64,000 nt of DNA, from the NCBI RefSeq assembly GCF_014076495.1, contig NZ_CP043575.1, forward strand, positions 3,410,001 to 3,474,000. Direction: 5' to 3'. Source of the stretch: Comamonas koreensis. GTDB lineage: Bacteria > Pseudomonadota > Gammaproteobacteria > Burkholderiales > Burkholderiaceae_C. Positions within the stretch are counted from its first letter, which is position 1, and the number at the start of each line of letters is the position of its first letter. The position numbers and the translations under genes were made by a program. The notes beneath the pieces are model-generated. The model ran no database searches, was not told the origin of the DNA, and saw only the letters and a list, made by a program, of their open reading frames with translations. Of this stretch, positions 17,180 through 23,883 are shown one piece after another.

Positions 17180-18109
17180 ATGCTGATCTACTGCGAAGGT
17201 GCCGCCCAAATCCGTCATCACACAACGGGCCTGATCTATGACATTCAAGCTGACGAACTGGATTGGAGCCAAGTAGGAGGCGACGAGGGGCCTATGGGTG
17301 CGTCAACTCACTATCAGGCCCAACTTGAGCATCCCGAATTAGGACTGTTGACGTGGGATATATGGGAATACCCCGTGGGTGTGGAAAACAGTACAGCGAG
17401 AAACGTAAATGGTCATGAGGTTATTCATGATTTACGGTATGGACTGGAGCATGTACCAGACATAGAAGACGCAGACGACTGGATAAATCCGTATATTCCA
17501 AATGATCCTTATGAGATTTTCAAGGAGTCAATCACAGAAGCCAATGTACTAGTGAATACGTCTGGCTCAGCCGAAGGAACGGGGCTCATCAACCGTATGG
17601 TTTTCTCTCACTACATTACAGCCATGGAGGCGTTTTTGTGTGATGCTCTGCTAAATGCGGTTTCAGATGACACCACCGCTAGAGGAAGGCTACTAAAGGA
17701 GCTTAAAGGGCTTCGGGAGCAAAAATTCACATTGAATGAGATCGCGGCAGATCCAGACATTGTGATTAGCAGCTTACAAAATCACCTACGCTCAATCGTC
17801 TACCATAATCTGGTAGTCGTAGGCGATTTATTCAAAATCGCTCTTGATATCGATATTTTCCAATTTATCGACGATAAGGATTTCTTATTTAAAGCGGTAT
17901 TATTACGCCACGATTGCGTTCGTCGCAATGGTAAGGACAAAGATGGAAATATATTAGATGTTTTCACAAAAGACTTTGTAATAGAAACCGGCCAAGCGAT
18001 CAGGTTCTTCATCGCTTCTCTTGCTTTGGCTATGGATCAAAGGGTTTTCCGGGGGATTACGGAGAAGCTCGAAAAACTGGAGGCGGAGCTCTCATTGTCC
18101 GGTTCGTAG
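17180..18109 (+). CDS. Accessory (moron) protein with degenerate HEPN-like motif
   Basis: A 309-residue protein on the strand opposite to the late genes around it, and much richer in A+T, so probably a late acquisition. The C-terminal half (~residues 135-305) is helical and ends in a HEPN-like pattern: LLRHDCVRRNGKDKDGN at ~241-257. HEPN RNases and related domains carry R-x4-6-H; here the pattern is R243-HDCV-R248, so the expected His is replaced by Arg. The N-terminal ~100 residues are beta-rich and unrecognised. HEPN proteins are common in defence and toxin systems; activity here is doubtful because of the substitution. Confidence 0.6.
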   Translation: MLIYCEGAAQIRHHTTGLIYDIQADELDWSQVGGDEGPMGASTHYQAQLEHPELGLLTWDIWEYPVGVENSTARNVNGHEVIHDLRYGLEHVPDIEDADDWINPYIPNDPYEIFKESITEANVLVNTSGSAEGTGLINRMVFSHYITAMEAFLCDALLNAVSDDTTARGRLLKELKGLREQKFTLNEIAADPDIVISSLQNHLRSIVYHNLVVVGDLFKIALDIDIFQFIDDKDFLFKAVLLRHDCVRRNGKDKDGNILDVFTKDFVIETGQAIRFFIASLALAMDQRVFRGITEKLEKLEAELSLSGS

Positions 18110-18144
18110 CCGGAGGTCCTATCCATTGAACGTCAGGCCCATAT

Positions 18145-18235
18145 TGGCGGAAACACAAGGAATCGAACCCTCACCCGCTCTTCACGGATGGCGACGGTTT
18201 TCAAGACCGTTTCCCGACCTTCGGGGCATGCTTCC
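18145..18235 (-). tRNA. tRNA-Ser (anticodon TGA)
   Basis: A 91-nt cloverleaf on the minus strand. The acceptor GGAAGCA pairs with TGTTTCC, followed by discriminator G and an encoded CCA. The D-arm is CCC...GGG. The anticodon stem ACGGT/ACCGT encloses the loop CTTGAAA, giving anticodon TGA. A long variable arm and a T-arm with TTCGATT follow. The length and large variable arm are those of class II tRNA-Ser. The T-stem has one mismatch at its base. It is the last gene of the phage RNA island. Confidence 0.85.
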
Positions 18236-18280
18236 GGTTGATGGCGGCCAGGCACTCCCAACCCTGCATTGCTGCTTGAC

Positions 18281-18408
18281 CATCAGGAAACAAACCTAGT
18301 GACCTCCGTTTTGCCGCGCTTCACAAGCCGCTGGTCAGGCGGCGGGATCCGTGCAGTAGGCCGATACCACTCTGCGTGGCCGTTCCCGGCTAGGTTCGTT
18401 TCCTGATG
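18281..18408. repeat. 19-bp inverted repeat enclosing a structured GC-rich segment
   Basis: The arm at 18281-18299 and the arm at 18390-18408 are reverse complements with one mismatch (CATCAGGAAAC[A/G]AACCTAG). They enclose 90 bp of GC-rich sequence with further short stems. Next to the second arm is a hairpin GCCCC/GGGGC (18408-18423). Read on the minus strand it lies between the tmRNA coding piece and tRNA-Ser. It may be the 3' end of the tmRNA precursor or a separate structured RNA. Confidence 0.5.
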
Positions 18409-18478
18409 CCCCTCGCAAGGGGCTTCAAGGCCTGTGCTGTTCCTACGTTCTCAGGCTACGCGCCGTCCGATCTCTCGA

Positions 18479-18589
18479 TCAAGCTGCCACTGCGAAGCCA
18501 CCGTTGGCAGCCACGGCACCCTTGGAGGATGCGGAGGCCTTGGCGATGGCAGCAATAGCTGCTACAGACGAAGAAGCAAAAGCGTTTGC
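18479..18589 (-). other. tmRNA tag reading frame, 36 codons
   Basis: The frame starts at the GCA resume codon (18589-18587), set by the conserved AAGTAACT just upstream, and stays open to TGA at 18481-18479. It encodes a 36-residue peptide beginning A-N-A-F-A-S-S-S-V-A-A and ending G-G-F-A-V-A-A. Usual tags are about 8-17 residues and end in ALAA or a similar hydrophobic C-terminus; FAVAA is a known kind of ending. The internal SSSVAA and the final AVAA hint at an ancestral stop that was lost or an insertion. Confidence 0.65.
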
Positions 18590-18684
18590 AGTTACTTGGT
18601 TTGCTTGGTTTCGCCTTGCGGCCGGGCTCCGCTTGCCCGAGTCGTAAATCTCCGCGTCCTCGCGCTGTCTAAACCAGGTCAGCC

Positions 18685-18774
18685 CCACAGGATATGTCTA
18701 GGTTAGGTTCAAGAATCCCGCCGCGTCCGACCTGCAGATCAAACACACCTTTTGTGCCTAAACATATCTTGTGG
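18685..18774. repeat. 18-bp inverted repeat flanking the tmRNA intervening segment
   Basis: The arms 18685-18702 and 18757-18774 are reverse complements at 16 of 18 positions (CCACA[G/A]GATATGT[C/T]TAGG). They continue the acceptor stem formed by the two ends of the permuted tmRNA, so the precursor would fold into one long hairpin from which the 85-nt spacer is cut out. Confidence 0.7.
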
Positions 18775-18897
18775 AGCTGGGCGGAATCGAACCGCCGTCC
18801 AGCACGCACCTACTTCAACCTCTTGGCAGCATCACTGCTTGCCTCACGACCATCAACGCTAACTGCAGGTGACGAACTTACCCACTCGCCGCGTGTC

Positions 18898-18973
18898 TGG
18901 TTGCAATGGCTGGACTTGAACCAGCGACCTTCGGGGTATGAACCCGCTGAGCTACCAACTGCTCCACATTGCA
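18898..18973 (-). tRNA. tRNA with anticodon CAT (Met or Ile2)
   Basis: A 76-nt cloverleaf on the minus strand. The acceptor TGCAATG pairs with CATTGCA, followed by discriminator A and encoded CCA. The D-stem is GAGC/GCTC with loop AGTTGGTA, the anticodon loop TTCATAC (CAT) and the T-arm GCTGG-TTCAAGT-CCAGC. The first pair is T-A rather than the initiator mismatch, so it is an elongator tRNA-Met or a tRNA-Ile whose C34 is modified to lysidine. Sequence alone does not separate these. It abuts the tmRNA. Confidence 0.88.
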
Positions 18974-19042
18974 GAATCAGGATGCTCAAAAGATGGCTCA
19001 CATACGGCAGTGTTTCCACAACAAATCACACGGAGAGCCCCA

Positions 19043-19063
19043 GTTGCGGCGCCCACCCGCAAC
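19043..19063 (-). other. 7-bp hairpin downstream of portal gene
   Basis: A perfect stem GTTGCGG/CCGCAAC with a 7-base loop lies between the portal stop codon and tRNA-Met. There is no T-run, so it may be a processing or attenuation structure rather than a terminator. Confidence 0.35.
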
Positions 19064-19093
19064 ACCATCAATCGAGCAAGACTCAATATTAAA

Positions 19094-19108
19094 TTGATCT
19101 TTAATCAC
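19094..19108. promoter_or_regulatory. Operator-like dyad (TTGATCTTTAATCAC)
   Basis: This is one of eight related 15-mers in the prophage (consensus TTGAACTTTAATCAA). It overlaps the end of the portal gene and stands upstream of the tRNA/tmRNA island in the minus direction, so it could control a promoter for the RNAs or be a chance match. Confidence 0.4.
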
Positions 19109-21218
19109 TTGGCAAGACACGCGGAGCGTAAATTGTTTCAGGCTGTGGCGTGGTGTCTACGACTGGCAGTTGCACTCCCATGCCTTGCGCCATGGCTTGC
19201 AGCTCCTGGACGGCCCGTGCGAGGTCAACCGCAAGCTTGCGGGCCTCCATCAGCGTCTTCTCCGAGTCGGCCTCCTTGGCATTGATCTCCGCTGCAATCT
19301 TCGCCATGTTGAGCGTAGCTGCCTCCTGTTGCATCGCCTGCTGAATTTGCTGAGCCTGCTGAGCAGCCTGCTGATCGGCCTGCATCTGCTCGGGCGTCTT
19401 GACGCCTCCCACCGAGCGGATGCGATCGGCGATCTCATATTTGCGCGGGCTGTCCGTCTGCTCAAAGACGATGTCGGCCACAGCGGCCTGCATCTGCGGC
19501 GGCAGCGACTTGACCATCTCGGTCATCTGCTGCATTTGCTGCATCTTGAAGCTCGGTGTAGCCGGCACGTCGTCGAGAACCAGCACCGGGCGCACGCGCG
19601 TAGTGTCGTTCTCAATGACGGTCTGCCCAGTCGCTGGATCCACTACCCGTCGGTTGAACACAATCGTCTTGGCCTTGGCGCCCTGCCCAATCTTGACCCG
19701 CGTCTCCTTGCCCAGCATGTCCTGCAGGCGCATCTCAAAAAGCATTTGCCCAGCAATGCGGCGCGCGATGCGGTAGTTGTCGTTCAGGTCAGCCAGGCCA
19801 TTGACGCCTTGCTCCACCAGCGAGTTGATCGCAAAGCCGCTAGTCGCGCTGGAGTTCTGGCCCATCAGCGCCTTGTGCACGCCCGAGGCCTCCGGGATGC
19901 TCTGCTTGGCCTCCTGCAGCGCCTGGAATTGCTGCGAGGAGATGTCCGCGCCGCTGTCCACCTGGAACTGCGAGTCAGGGGTTCGACCCTTTTTGAGAAT
20001 GATGTAGGCGTCCTGGCGAGACACCTCGGCGGCCGCAGCTTCATGGTCCTCCACCGCATCGGCGTCGGCGATCACCCGCTTGCTGTTCATGGCCCAGAGC
20101 ATCTTGCTCTTGCGGGCGTTGACTTCGCGCTGGGGCGAGAGCATCACGCGGATGATCCCGTACGGCGCACCCGACAGATCCTCGCGCTTGCCGAAGAAAG
20201 GCACATATGGGAACAGGCGATGGTTGTAGGGGCTCGGAGTGTCGTACAGCATGTGCGGGCCGACGTACCAAGCCAGGCGGACCTTCTGGAACACGGCCGG
20301 CTTGACCTGGGCGCCCTCCTCAACGATCAGGCGCTGGTGCTCCACGTTGTCGAAGTCGCACTCCACAACCGTGCCGGTGGGCAGCCGAAGCGTGTAGCCC
20401 TGCACCGCCTTGCGATACCACACCTCGGAGATCAGCACGCTGTTGTCTGCGCGGTTCACGTACATGTGCTCGCTCAGCCTGGTGTCACGGCTGATGTTGA
20501 AGTGCTGGATGAGGCCCGTGTTGCCGTTGTCCAGCAACGGATCGTAGCCCTGCCAGTTGGTACCGCACTGGCGCAGCAGCTCAGCGAACATGGGGAACAT
20601 GCCAATGGCGTCATCGAGCAGGATCCAGCGGCGGCGGATCAGGTAGCGCGCATCGGACAGGTCAGGCTCCTTGCTGCGCCAATCCCAGTAGATCTCGCTG
20701 CGGTGGACGTAGCGGGCCATGTAGGCGTTCTGGGCCAGTCCATCGCGCTCGCGCCCGATGTAGACCCACCCCAGCCCCGCCTTCACCTCGGCTGCATAGG
20801 CCTCGGAGGTGGCGCGATCCAGTCCGGACTCCGTCTCGTCACGCTTGACCAGCAGCGACAGGCCCTCGGCCATGTCATCGGTGCACACGTCATCGTCCTC
20901 GGGTCGCACCCGGAAGTCCGACCGGCTCTTGACCTCCATGCCCAGCACCGTGTCGACAGTGGGCTGGATCAGGTTGGTGATGACCTCGGGCTGACCTCGG
21001 TCCTGCAGCGTCTCCTTATCTTCCTGGGACAGCTGGTGGTTGTCGTAGAAGTCGCAGCAGATATTGGCCTCGGTGCGCCACCCGCTCGGCTGCAGGGGCA
21101 GCTCCATCATCCAGCCCTCAATGATGCTGCGGTCAAGGGGCTTGTCCGCCAGCTCGGGGGCGACATCGCTCACGTTGTCGGTCGGGTCGGTCCCGAATTC
21201 GGCGGTGGTAGTGTTCAT
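19101..21218 (-). CDS. P22-like portal protein
   Basis: A 705-residue protein close in size to P22 gp1 (725). Recognisable parts are the N-terminal GWRTEANICCDFYDNHQLSQEDKETLQDRGQPEVITNLIQPTVDTVLGMEVKSRSDFRVRPED, the central EIYWDWRSKEPDLSDARYLIRRRW, then YNHRLFPYVPFFGKREDLSGAPYGIIR...NARKSKMLWAMNSKRV, and a C-terminal Gln/Ala-rich coiled coil (~620-690), the barrel-like tail of this family. It forms the 12-subunit DNA channel at the capsid vertex. The ATG at 21218 (MNTTTAEF) is chosen over 21305, which overlaps the terminase; its ribosome site is weak, so the start is uncertain. Confidence 0.82.
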   Translation of the reverse strand: MNTTTAEFGTDPTDNVSDVAPELADKPLDRSIIEGWMMELPLQPSGWRTEANICCDFYDNHQLSQEDKETLQDRGQPEVITNLIQPTVDTVLGMEVKSRSDFRVRPEDDDVCTDDMAEGLSLLVKRDETESGLDRATSEAYAAEVKAGLGWVYIGRERDGLAQNAYMARYVHRSEIYWDWRSKEPDLSDARYLIRRRWILLDDAIGMFPMFAELLRQCGTNWQGYDPLLDNGNTGLIQHFNISRDTRLSEHMYVNRADNSVLISEVWYRKAVQGYTLRLPTGTVVECDFDNVEHQRLIVEEGAQVKPAVFQKVRLAWYVGPHMLYDTPSPYNHRLFPYVPFFGKREDLSGAPYGIIRVMLSPQREVNARKSKMLWAMNSKRVIADADAVEDHEAAAAEVSRQDAYIILKKGRTPDSQFQVDSGADISSQQFQALQEAKQSIPEASGVHKALMGQNSSATSGFAINSLVEQGVNGLADLNDNYRIARRIAGQMLFEMRLQDMLGKETRVKIGQGAKAKTIVFNRRVVDPATGQTVIENDTTRVRPVLVLDDVPATPSFKMQQMQQMTEMVKSLPPQMQAAVADIVFEQTDSPRKYEIADRIRSVGGVKTPEQMQADQQAAQQAQQIQQAMQQEAATLNMAKIAAEINAKEADSEKTLMEARKLAVDLARAVQELQAMAQGMGVQLPVVDTTPQPETIYAPRVLPSD

Positions 21219-21285
21219 GCGCAAGGCCTGGTCAAAAATAGTCGCAGTTGCGCAGATTCTCAGGACAGGGGCTAACTCGTACCAG

Positions 21286-22134
21286 TCAAACCCAACTCGA
21301 TCCACGACGCCGGCGCATGACCTGGCCCGTGCCCTTGCTGGGGATGGTGATGGCGTAGCGCAGCATCATCAGCGCGTAGCGTGTCGAGTCCAGCAAGTCG
21401 TCGTGCGCCTTCACGATCTTCCCGTCCTTGCGGTGGTACATGTTGTACTCGTTGAACCACTCGCTGAGCGTGGAGAAGACGCGAATGCGCAGCGGCTTCT
21501 CCCCCTTCAACAGGGTCTGCTGCCGGGCGTATTCCGCCGGATCGTTCGCGTTGAAGCCGTCCAGCATCATCATCAGCCCGGCCTCCACCGACGTTCGGTT
21601 CACCCGGGTCTGCCCGTCCAGCGTGTGCCCCTCTGGAAACTTCGCGTTCTCGTGGAGCATGTTCAGGCCATGGCCACGATACTGCTCCGACAACTGCGCG
21701 CCGCCGTCCTTGCCGTGCTGCAGGCCGTCGTGCGGCCAGGCAAAGGGTATCCAGTCGCCGCGCTGTAGCGCCTTGGGGGCGAGCTGGGCCGGGGTCTGCT
21801 TGCTCTCGCTGAGCGTGTCGTACAGGTAGACGATGTTCTCGTCGCGGTCCCAGGCCAGCCAGCTCATGGCAGTCGGGTGGTCCCAGCCGAAGTCGATCGC
21901 GCCAATGCGCGGCCACAGATCGGGGATGCTGAACGGCGCGACCTTGATGATCTCTTCGTCGGTGCCGAAGATCTGGCCGTCGCCCAGCGCCGGATAACCC
22001 CGGGAGCGGGCCTTGCGCAAGTGCGGAGGCGTGGATGCCAGCAGCTCGGCCTTGGTGCGCGCGCTCAGGTGGGGCACATCATCCCAGCCGGCCATGACCA
22101 GGTACTTGGATTCGGAGCCGGGCACTCTAGGCAT
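21286..22134 (-). CDS. Terminase large subunit, nuclease part (split gene)
   Basis: A 282-residue product holding the C-terminal half of a P22/Bcep22-type terminase large subunit. It opens with the conserved linker KYLVMAGWDDVPHLSARTKAELLASTPPHLRKARSRGYPALG. The RNase H-like nuclease follows with acidic residues in GAIDFGWDHPTAM, PHDGLQHGKDGG and KAHDDLLDSTRYALMM. It begins 8 bp before the stop of the ATPase half, in another frame, at an ATG preceded by AAGGA. The two parts together equal one normal terminase (~545 residues). It may be a true two-gene split, a programmed frameshift or a recent frameshift mutation. Confidence 0.72.
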   Translation of the reverse strand: MPRVPGSESKYLVMAGWDDVPHLSARTKAELLASTPPHLRKARSRGYPALGDGQIFGTDEEIIKVAPFSIPDLWPRIGAIDFGWDHPTAMSWLAWDRDENIVYLYDTLSESKQTPAQLAPKALQRGDWIPFAWPHDGLQHGKDGGAQLSEQYRGHGLNMLHENAKFPEGHTLDGQTRVNRTSVEAGLMMMLDGFNANDPAEYARQQTLLKGEKPLRIRVFSTLSEWFNEYNMYHRKDGKIVKAHDDLLDSTRYALMMLRYAITIPSKGTGQVMRRRRGSSWV

Positions 22135-22918
22135 CGTCGTCCTTGTAGATGTCCGGGATGCCATTGGGCAGGAAGGATCGCACCGTCTCGCTCATGCCCT
22201 CCAGTGGCGTGAACGTGATGTTGATGAGGCCATTGGTGGTGGCCGTCCGGATAAGGCACTCGCCGTAGATGTCGTACGGGGGCTCCTCATCTAGCCAGAT
22301 CACGTCCTGCTCGGTGCCCTCAAATGAGCCGCGCCCCTGCTGGAAGGACTTGATGCCCAGCTTTGACCAGCCGCCAGTGATGTGGCGGACCTGCACGGTA
22401 TCCATCAGGTCCTGCACGCCTTGTTTCCATGAGATTGACCCGATGTCATCGCCCGGCACCAGGCCGGTGCCCGCGACACCCTTGCGCGCGCCGTCGAACT
22501 TGATGTCGCCAAACAGCTTGTTCTGCACAATGTCCCGGCTGGTTTCGTTGGTCTTGCCGGCCGCCCAGGCCTTGATCGGCTTGTCGAACCTCCGACCCAC
22601 CCACCAATGCGGATAGCGGCCGGTCAGGTGCAGTGCCATCTCGTACCCGCCGGCGCCCTCGGTCTTCCCGATCCGGTTGGCCGCCAGAAAGCAGCGCTCA
22701 CGATACTGTGCCCCGGCCGCGAAGAACTCCAAGTGCTTGGGGTAGAGCTCGCGCCGTAGCGGGCCTTCGTCGGGGTAGTAGGTGAACAGCTTGCGCCGGG
22801 CCTCGCGCCGGGCTTTCTCCTGCAGCAGCTCCAGCAGCTGGGCCTTCTGCTCGCGCGTGAGCCCCGCCAGATCAGGCTTTGCCGGCGGTGTACGCAGCGA
22901 TTTGCTTGTCGAGCTCAT
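22127..22918 (-). CDS. Terminase large subunit, ATPase part (split gene)
   Basis: A 263-residue product with the packaging ATPase core: Walker A CFLAANRIGKTEGAGG (~residues 75-90), the adenine/C-motif region around AAGKTNETSRDIVQNKLFG, and Walker B DVIWLDEEPP (~205). It ends abruptly after NITFTPLEGMSETVRSFLPNGIPDIYKDDDA, exactly where full-length homologues continue into the linker now found in the next frame. It overlaps the small-subunit gene by 47 bp. It powers DNA translocation into the capsid together with the nuclease part. Confidence 0.78.
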   Translation of the reverse strand: MSSTSKSLRTPPAKPDLAGLTREQKAQLLELLQEKARREARRKLFTYYPDEGPLRRELYPKHLEFFAAGAQYRERCFLAANRIGKTEGAGGYEMALHLTGRYPHWWVGRRFDKPIKAWAAGKTNETSRDIVQNKLFGDIKFDGARKGVAGTGLVPGDDIGSISWKQGVQDLMDTVQVRHITGGWSKLGIKSFQQGRGSFEGTEQDVIWLDEEPPYDIYGECLIRTATTNGLINITFTPLEGMSETVRSFLPNGIPDIYKDDDA

Positions 22919-23414
22919 CGTCTCCCAACTCCGTCACCTGCTTGACCTCGATGCGCTCCTTGAACATGCCCAGGTGCTTACCGATGTCCACCAGAGCAGC
23001 GCGCTTGTCCGCCAGCTTGAACTTGACGCGCTTCACATCGCGGGCATCTTCGCCGCGCCCGTCGACAAAATCCTCGACCGTCACCTCAGAGAGCGCGGCA
23101 GCCTGGTCGCGGGTCAGGCTGGAGAAGTCCAGCACCGGGTCGCCGTCGTGCCCGATACGCATGTAGTCGTGCATGTTGGCGAAACCGAGCTTTGCCAGCT
23201 CCTTGAGCACCATGTCCTGGGTGATCTCAGTGCGCTCAGACCGCTTGTCCTTTGCAGCCTGCACGGCAGCTGCAACGCTAACATGCGCTAACAAACGGGC
23301 CGCCTGCTCGTTTGCCGTCTTGGGCGAGTAGCCGGCACGAATGGCCGCCTGCGTCCCGTTGAGGTCCACAAGGTACTCGTCCACAAACCGCTGCTGCCTG
23401 GGCGTCAACGCCAT
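22872..23414 (-). CDS. Terminase small subunit (Terminase_2 family)
   Basis: A 180-residue protein starting MALTPRQQRFVDEYLVDLNGTQAAIRAGYSPKTANEQAARLLAHVSVAAAV, the classical helix-turn-helix opening of Terminase_2 small subunits that recognise the packaging site. The remainder is a helical oligomerisation region ending LDKQIAAYTAGKA. The ATG at 23414 shares bases with the stop of the previous gene (TGATG) and has GAGGGTGG upstream, which decides the start. It binds pac/cos DNA and hands it to the ATPase. Confidence 0.85.
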   Translation of the reverse strand: MALTPRQQRFVDEYLVDLNGTQAAIRAGYSPKTANEQAARLLAHVSVAAAVQAAKDKRSERTEITQDMVLKELAKLGFANMHDYMRIGHDGDPVLDFSSLTRDQAAALSEVTVEDFVDGRGEDARDVKRVKFKLADKRAALVDIGKHLGMFKERIEVKQVTELGDDELDKQIAAYTAGKA

Positions 23415-23554
23415 CAATCCACCCTCAACTTTCCGTGTTCTACAAGCCACTGCGCAGCGATGATCCGCTGCTTGACCCAGGCCTGTGATATTCCCCACTC
23501 TGCCGATATTTGGGCACTCGTGCGCGTGCGGGCGGCTACCAGCAGCTCACGCAT
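23414..23554 (-). CDS. Small helix-turn-helix protein before terminase
   Basis: A 46-residue minimum product (MRELLVAARTRTSAQISAEWGISQAWVKQRIIAAQWLVEHGKLRVD) with a likely helix-turn-helix (TSAQISAEWGISQAWVKQRI). Its stop overlaps the terminase small-subunit start, so it is probably co-translated. The frame is open upstream and includes WTKAR, which may belong to the protein if a non-ATG start inside the Rz1 gene is used; the N-terminus is therefore uncertain. Small DNA-binding proteins just before terminase are common in phages. Confidence 0.4.
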   Translation of the reverse strand: MRELLVAARTRTSAQISAEWGISQAWVKQRIIAAQWLVEHGKLRVD

Positions 23555-23571
23555 CCGCGCTTTTGTCCAGG

Positions 23572-23883
23572 CTACTCGCGGCTTTTTGGCAGCAGAGCCT
23601 GCCGGGCGCGTACCGCGTTGATCAATGCCTTCTTCTCGCCTGCACACTCCTTCGCGCTCCCCGTTACCTCCACCAATCGCTCGGTGACATCGTACAAATC
23701 GCCCGTAGTCAGAGGGTTGGCCAGCTGCCCAGGGCATTCCTGCATCAGCCGATCATCGACCGGTGGCGCCGAAACTAGCGTTGAGCGCTGCGCGCAGCCC
23801 GTCAGAGATGACAGGATCAGAAGGGCACATGGCAGCACCAGCAGCGACTGGCGCCTGGCTTGCAAGAAGTTTTGTCGTGGCAT
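23572..23883 (-). CDS. Outer-membrane spanin lipoprotein (Rz1-like)
   Basis: A 103-residue lipoprotein. A basic N-terminus (MPRQNFLQARRQ) and hydrophobic core (SLLVLPCALLILSSLTGC) end in a lipobox LTGC with Cys ~29. The mature part is polar and Pro-containing (APPVDDRLMQECPGQLANPLTTGDLYDVTERLVEVTGSAKECAG). It starts inside the i-spanin gene in another frame, with 131 bp overlap, the nested layout typical of Rz/Rz1 pairs. The o-spanin joins the i-spanin across the periplasm to fuse the membranes in the last lysis step. Confidence 0.8.
   Translation of the reverse strand: MPRQNFLQARRQSLLVLPCALLILSSLTGCAQRSTLVSAPPVDDRLMQECPGQLANPLTTGDLYDVTERLVEVTGSAKECAGEKKALINAVRARQALLPKSRE

Larger units (their letters stand above)
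18410..18894 (-). ncRNA. ssrA: Circularly permuted two-piece tmRNA
   Basis: Read on the minus strand, the acceptor part comes first. It has T-arm GGCGG-TTCGATT-CCGCC (18780-18796), acceptor 3' strand CAGCTCC (18779-18773) and discriminator A (18772); CCA is not encoded. After an 85-nt intervening segment the coding part begins GGGGCTG (18686-18680), pairing with CAGCTCC over 7 bp (one G-T), then ACCTGGTTTAGAC, the tmRNA D-loop region. Helix P2 is supported: CAGCGCG (18667-18661) pairs with CGTGCTG (18806-18800). The intervening segment extends the acceptor stem by a near-perfect inverted repeat. The resume region reads AAGTAACTGCAAACG as in other tmRNAs, with the tag ORF ending FAVAA then TGA. 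Outer ends are approximate. tmRNA with SmpB rescues stalled ribosomes and tags their products. Confidence 0.82.

Noticed and set aside
18479..18688. A 69-residue protein gene in the RNA island
   Set aside because: The frame coincides with the tmRNA coding piece; its 5' part covers the tRNA-like and pseudoknot region, and its end is the tag. Treated as tmRNA, not as a protein gene.
18410..18894. That the tmRNA is simply the host's own ssrA gene
   Set aside because: It lies between phage portal and scaffold genes, on their strand, flanked by phage tRNAs, and about 26 kb from the prophage boundary. The host copy should be elsewhere, but this cannot be shown from the window.
18810..19019. A 69-residue minus-strand protein over tRNA-Met and the tmRNA acceptor piece
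   Set aside because: It is a chance frame through two RNA genes; no ribosome binding site is seen.
19170..21275. 701-codon plus-strand frame opposite the portal
   Set aside because: Shadow of the portal coding sequence; no ribosome site and no recognisable domain.
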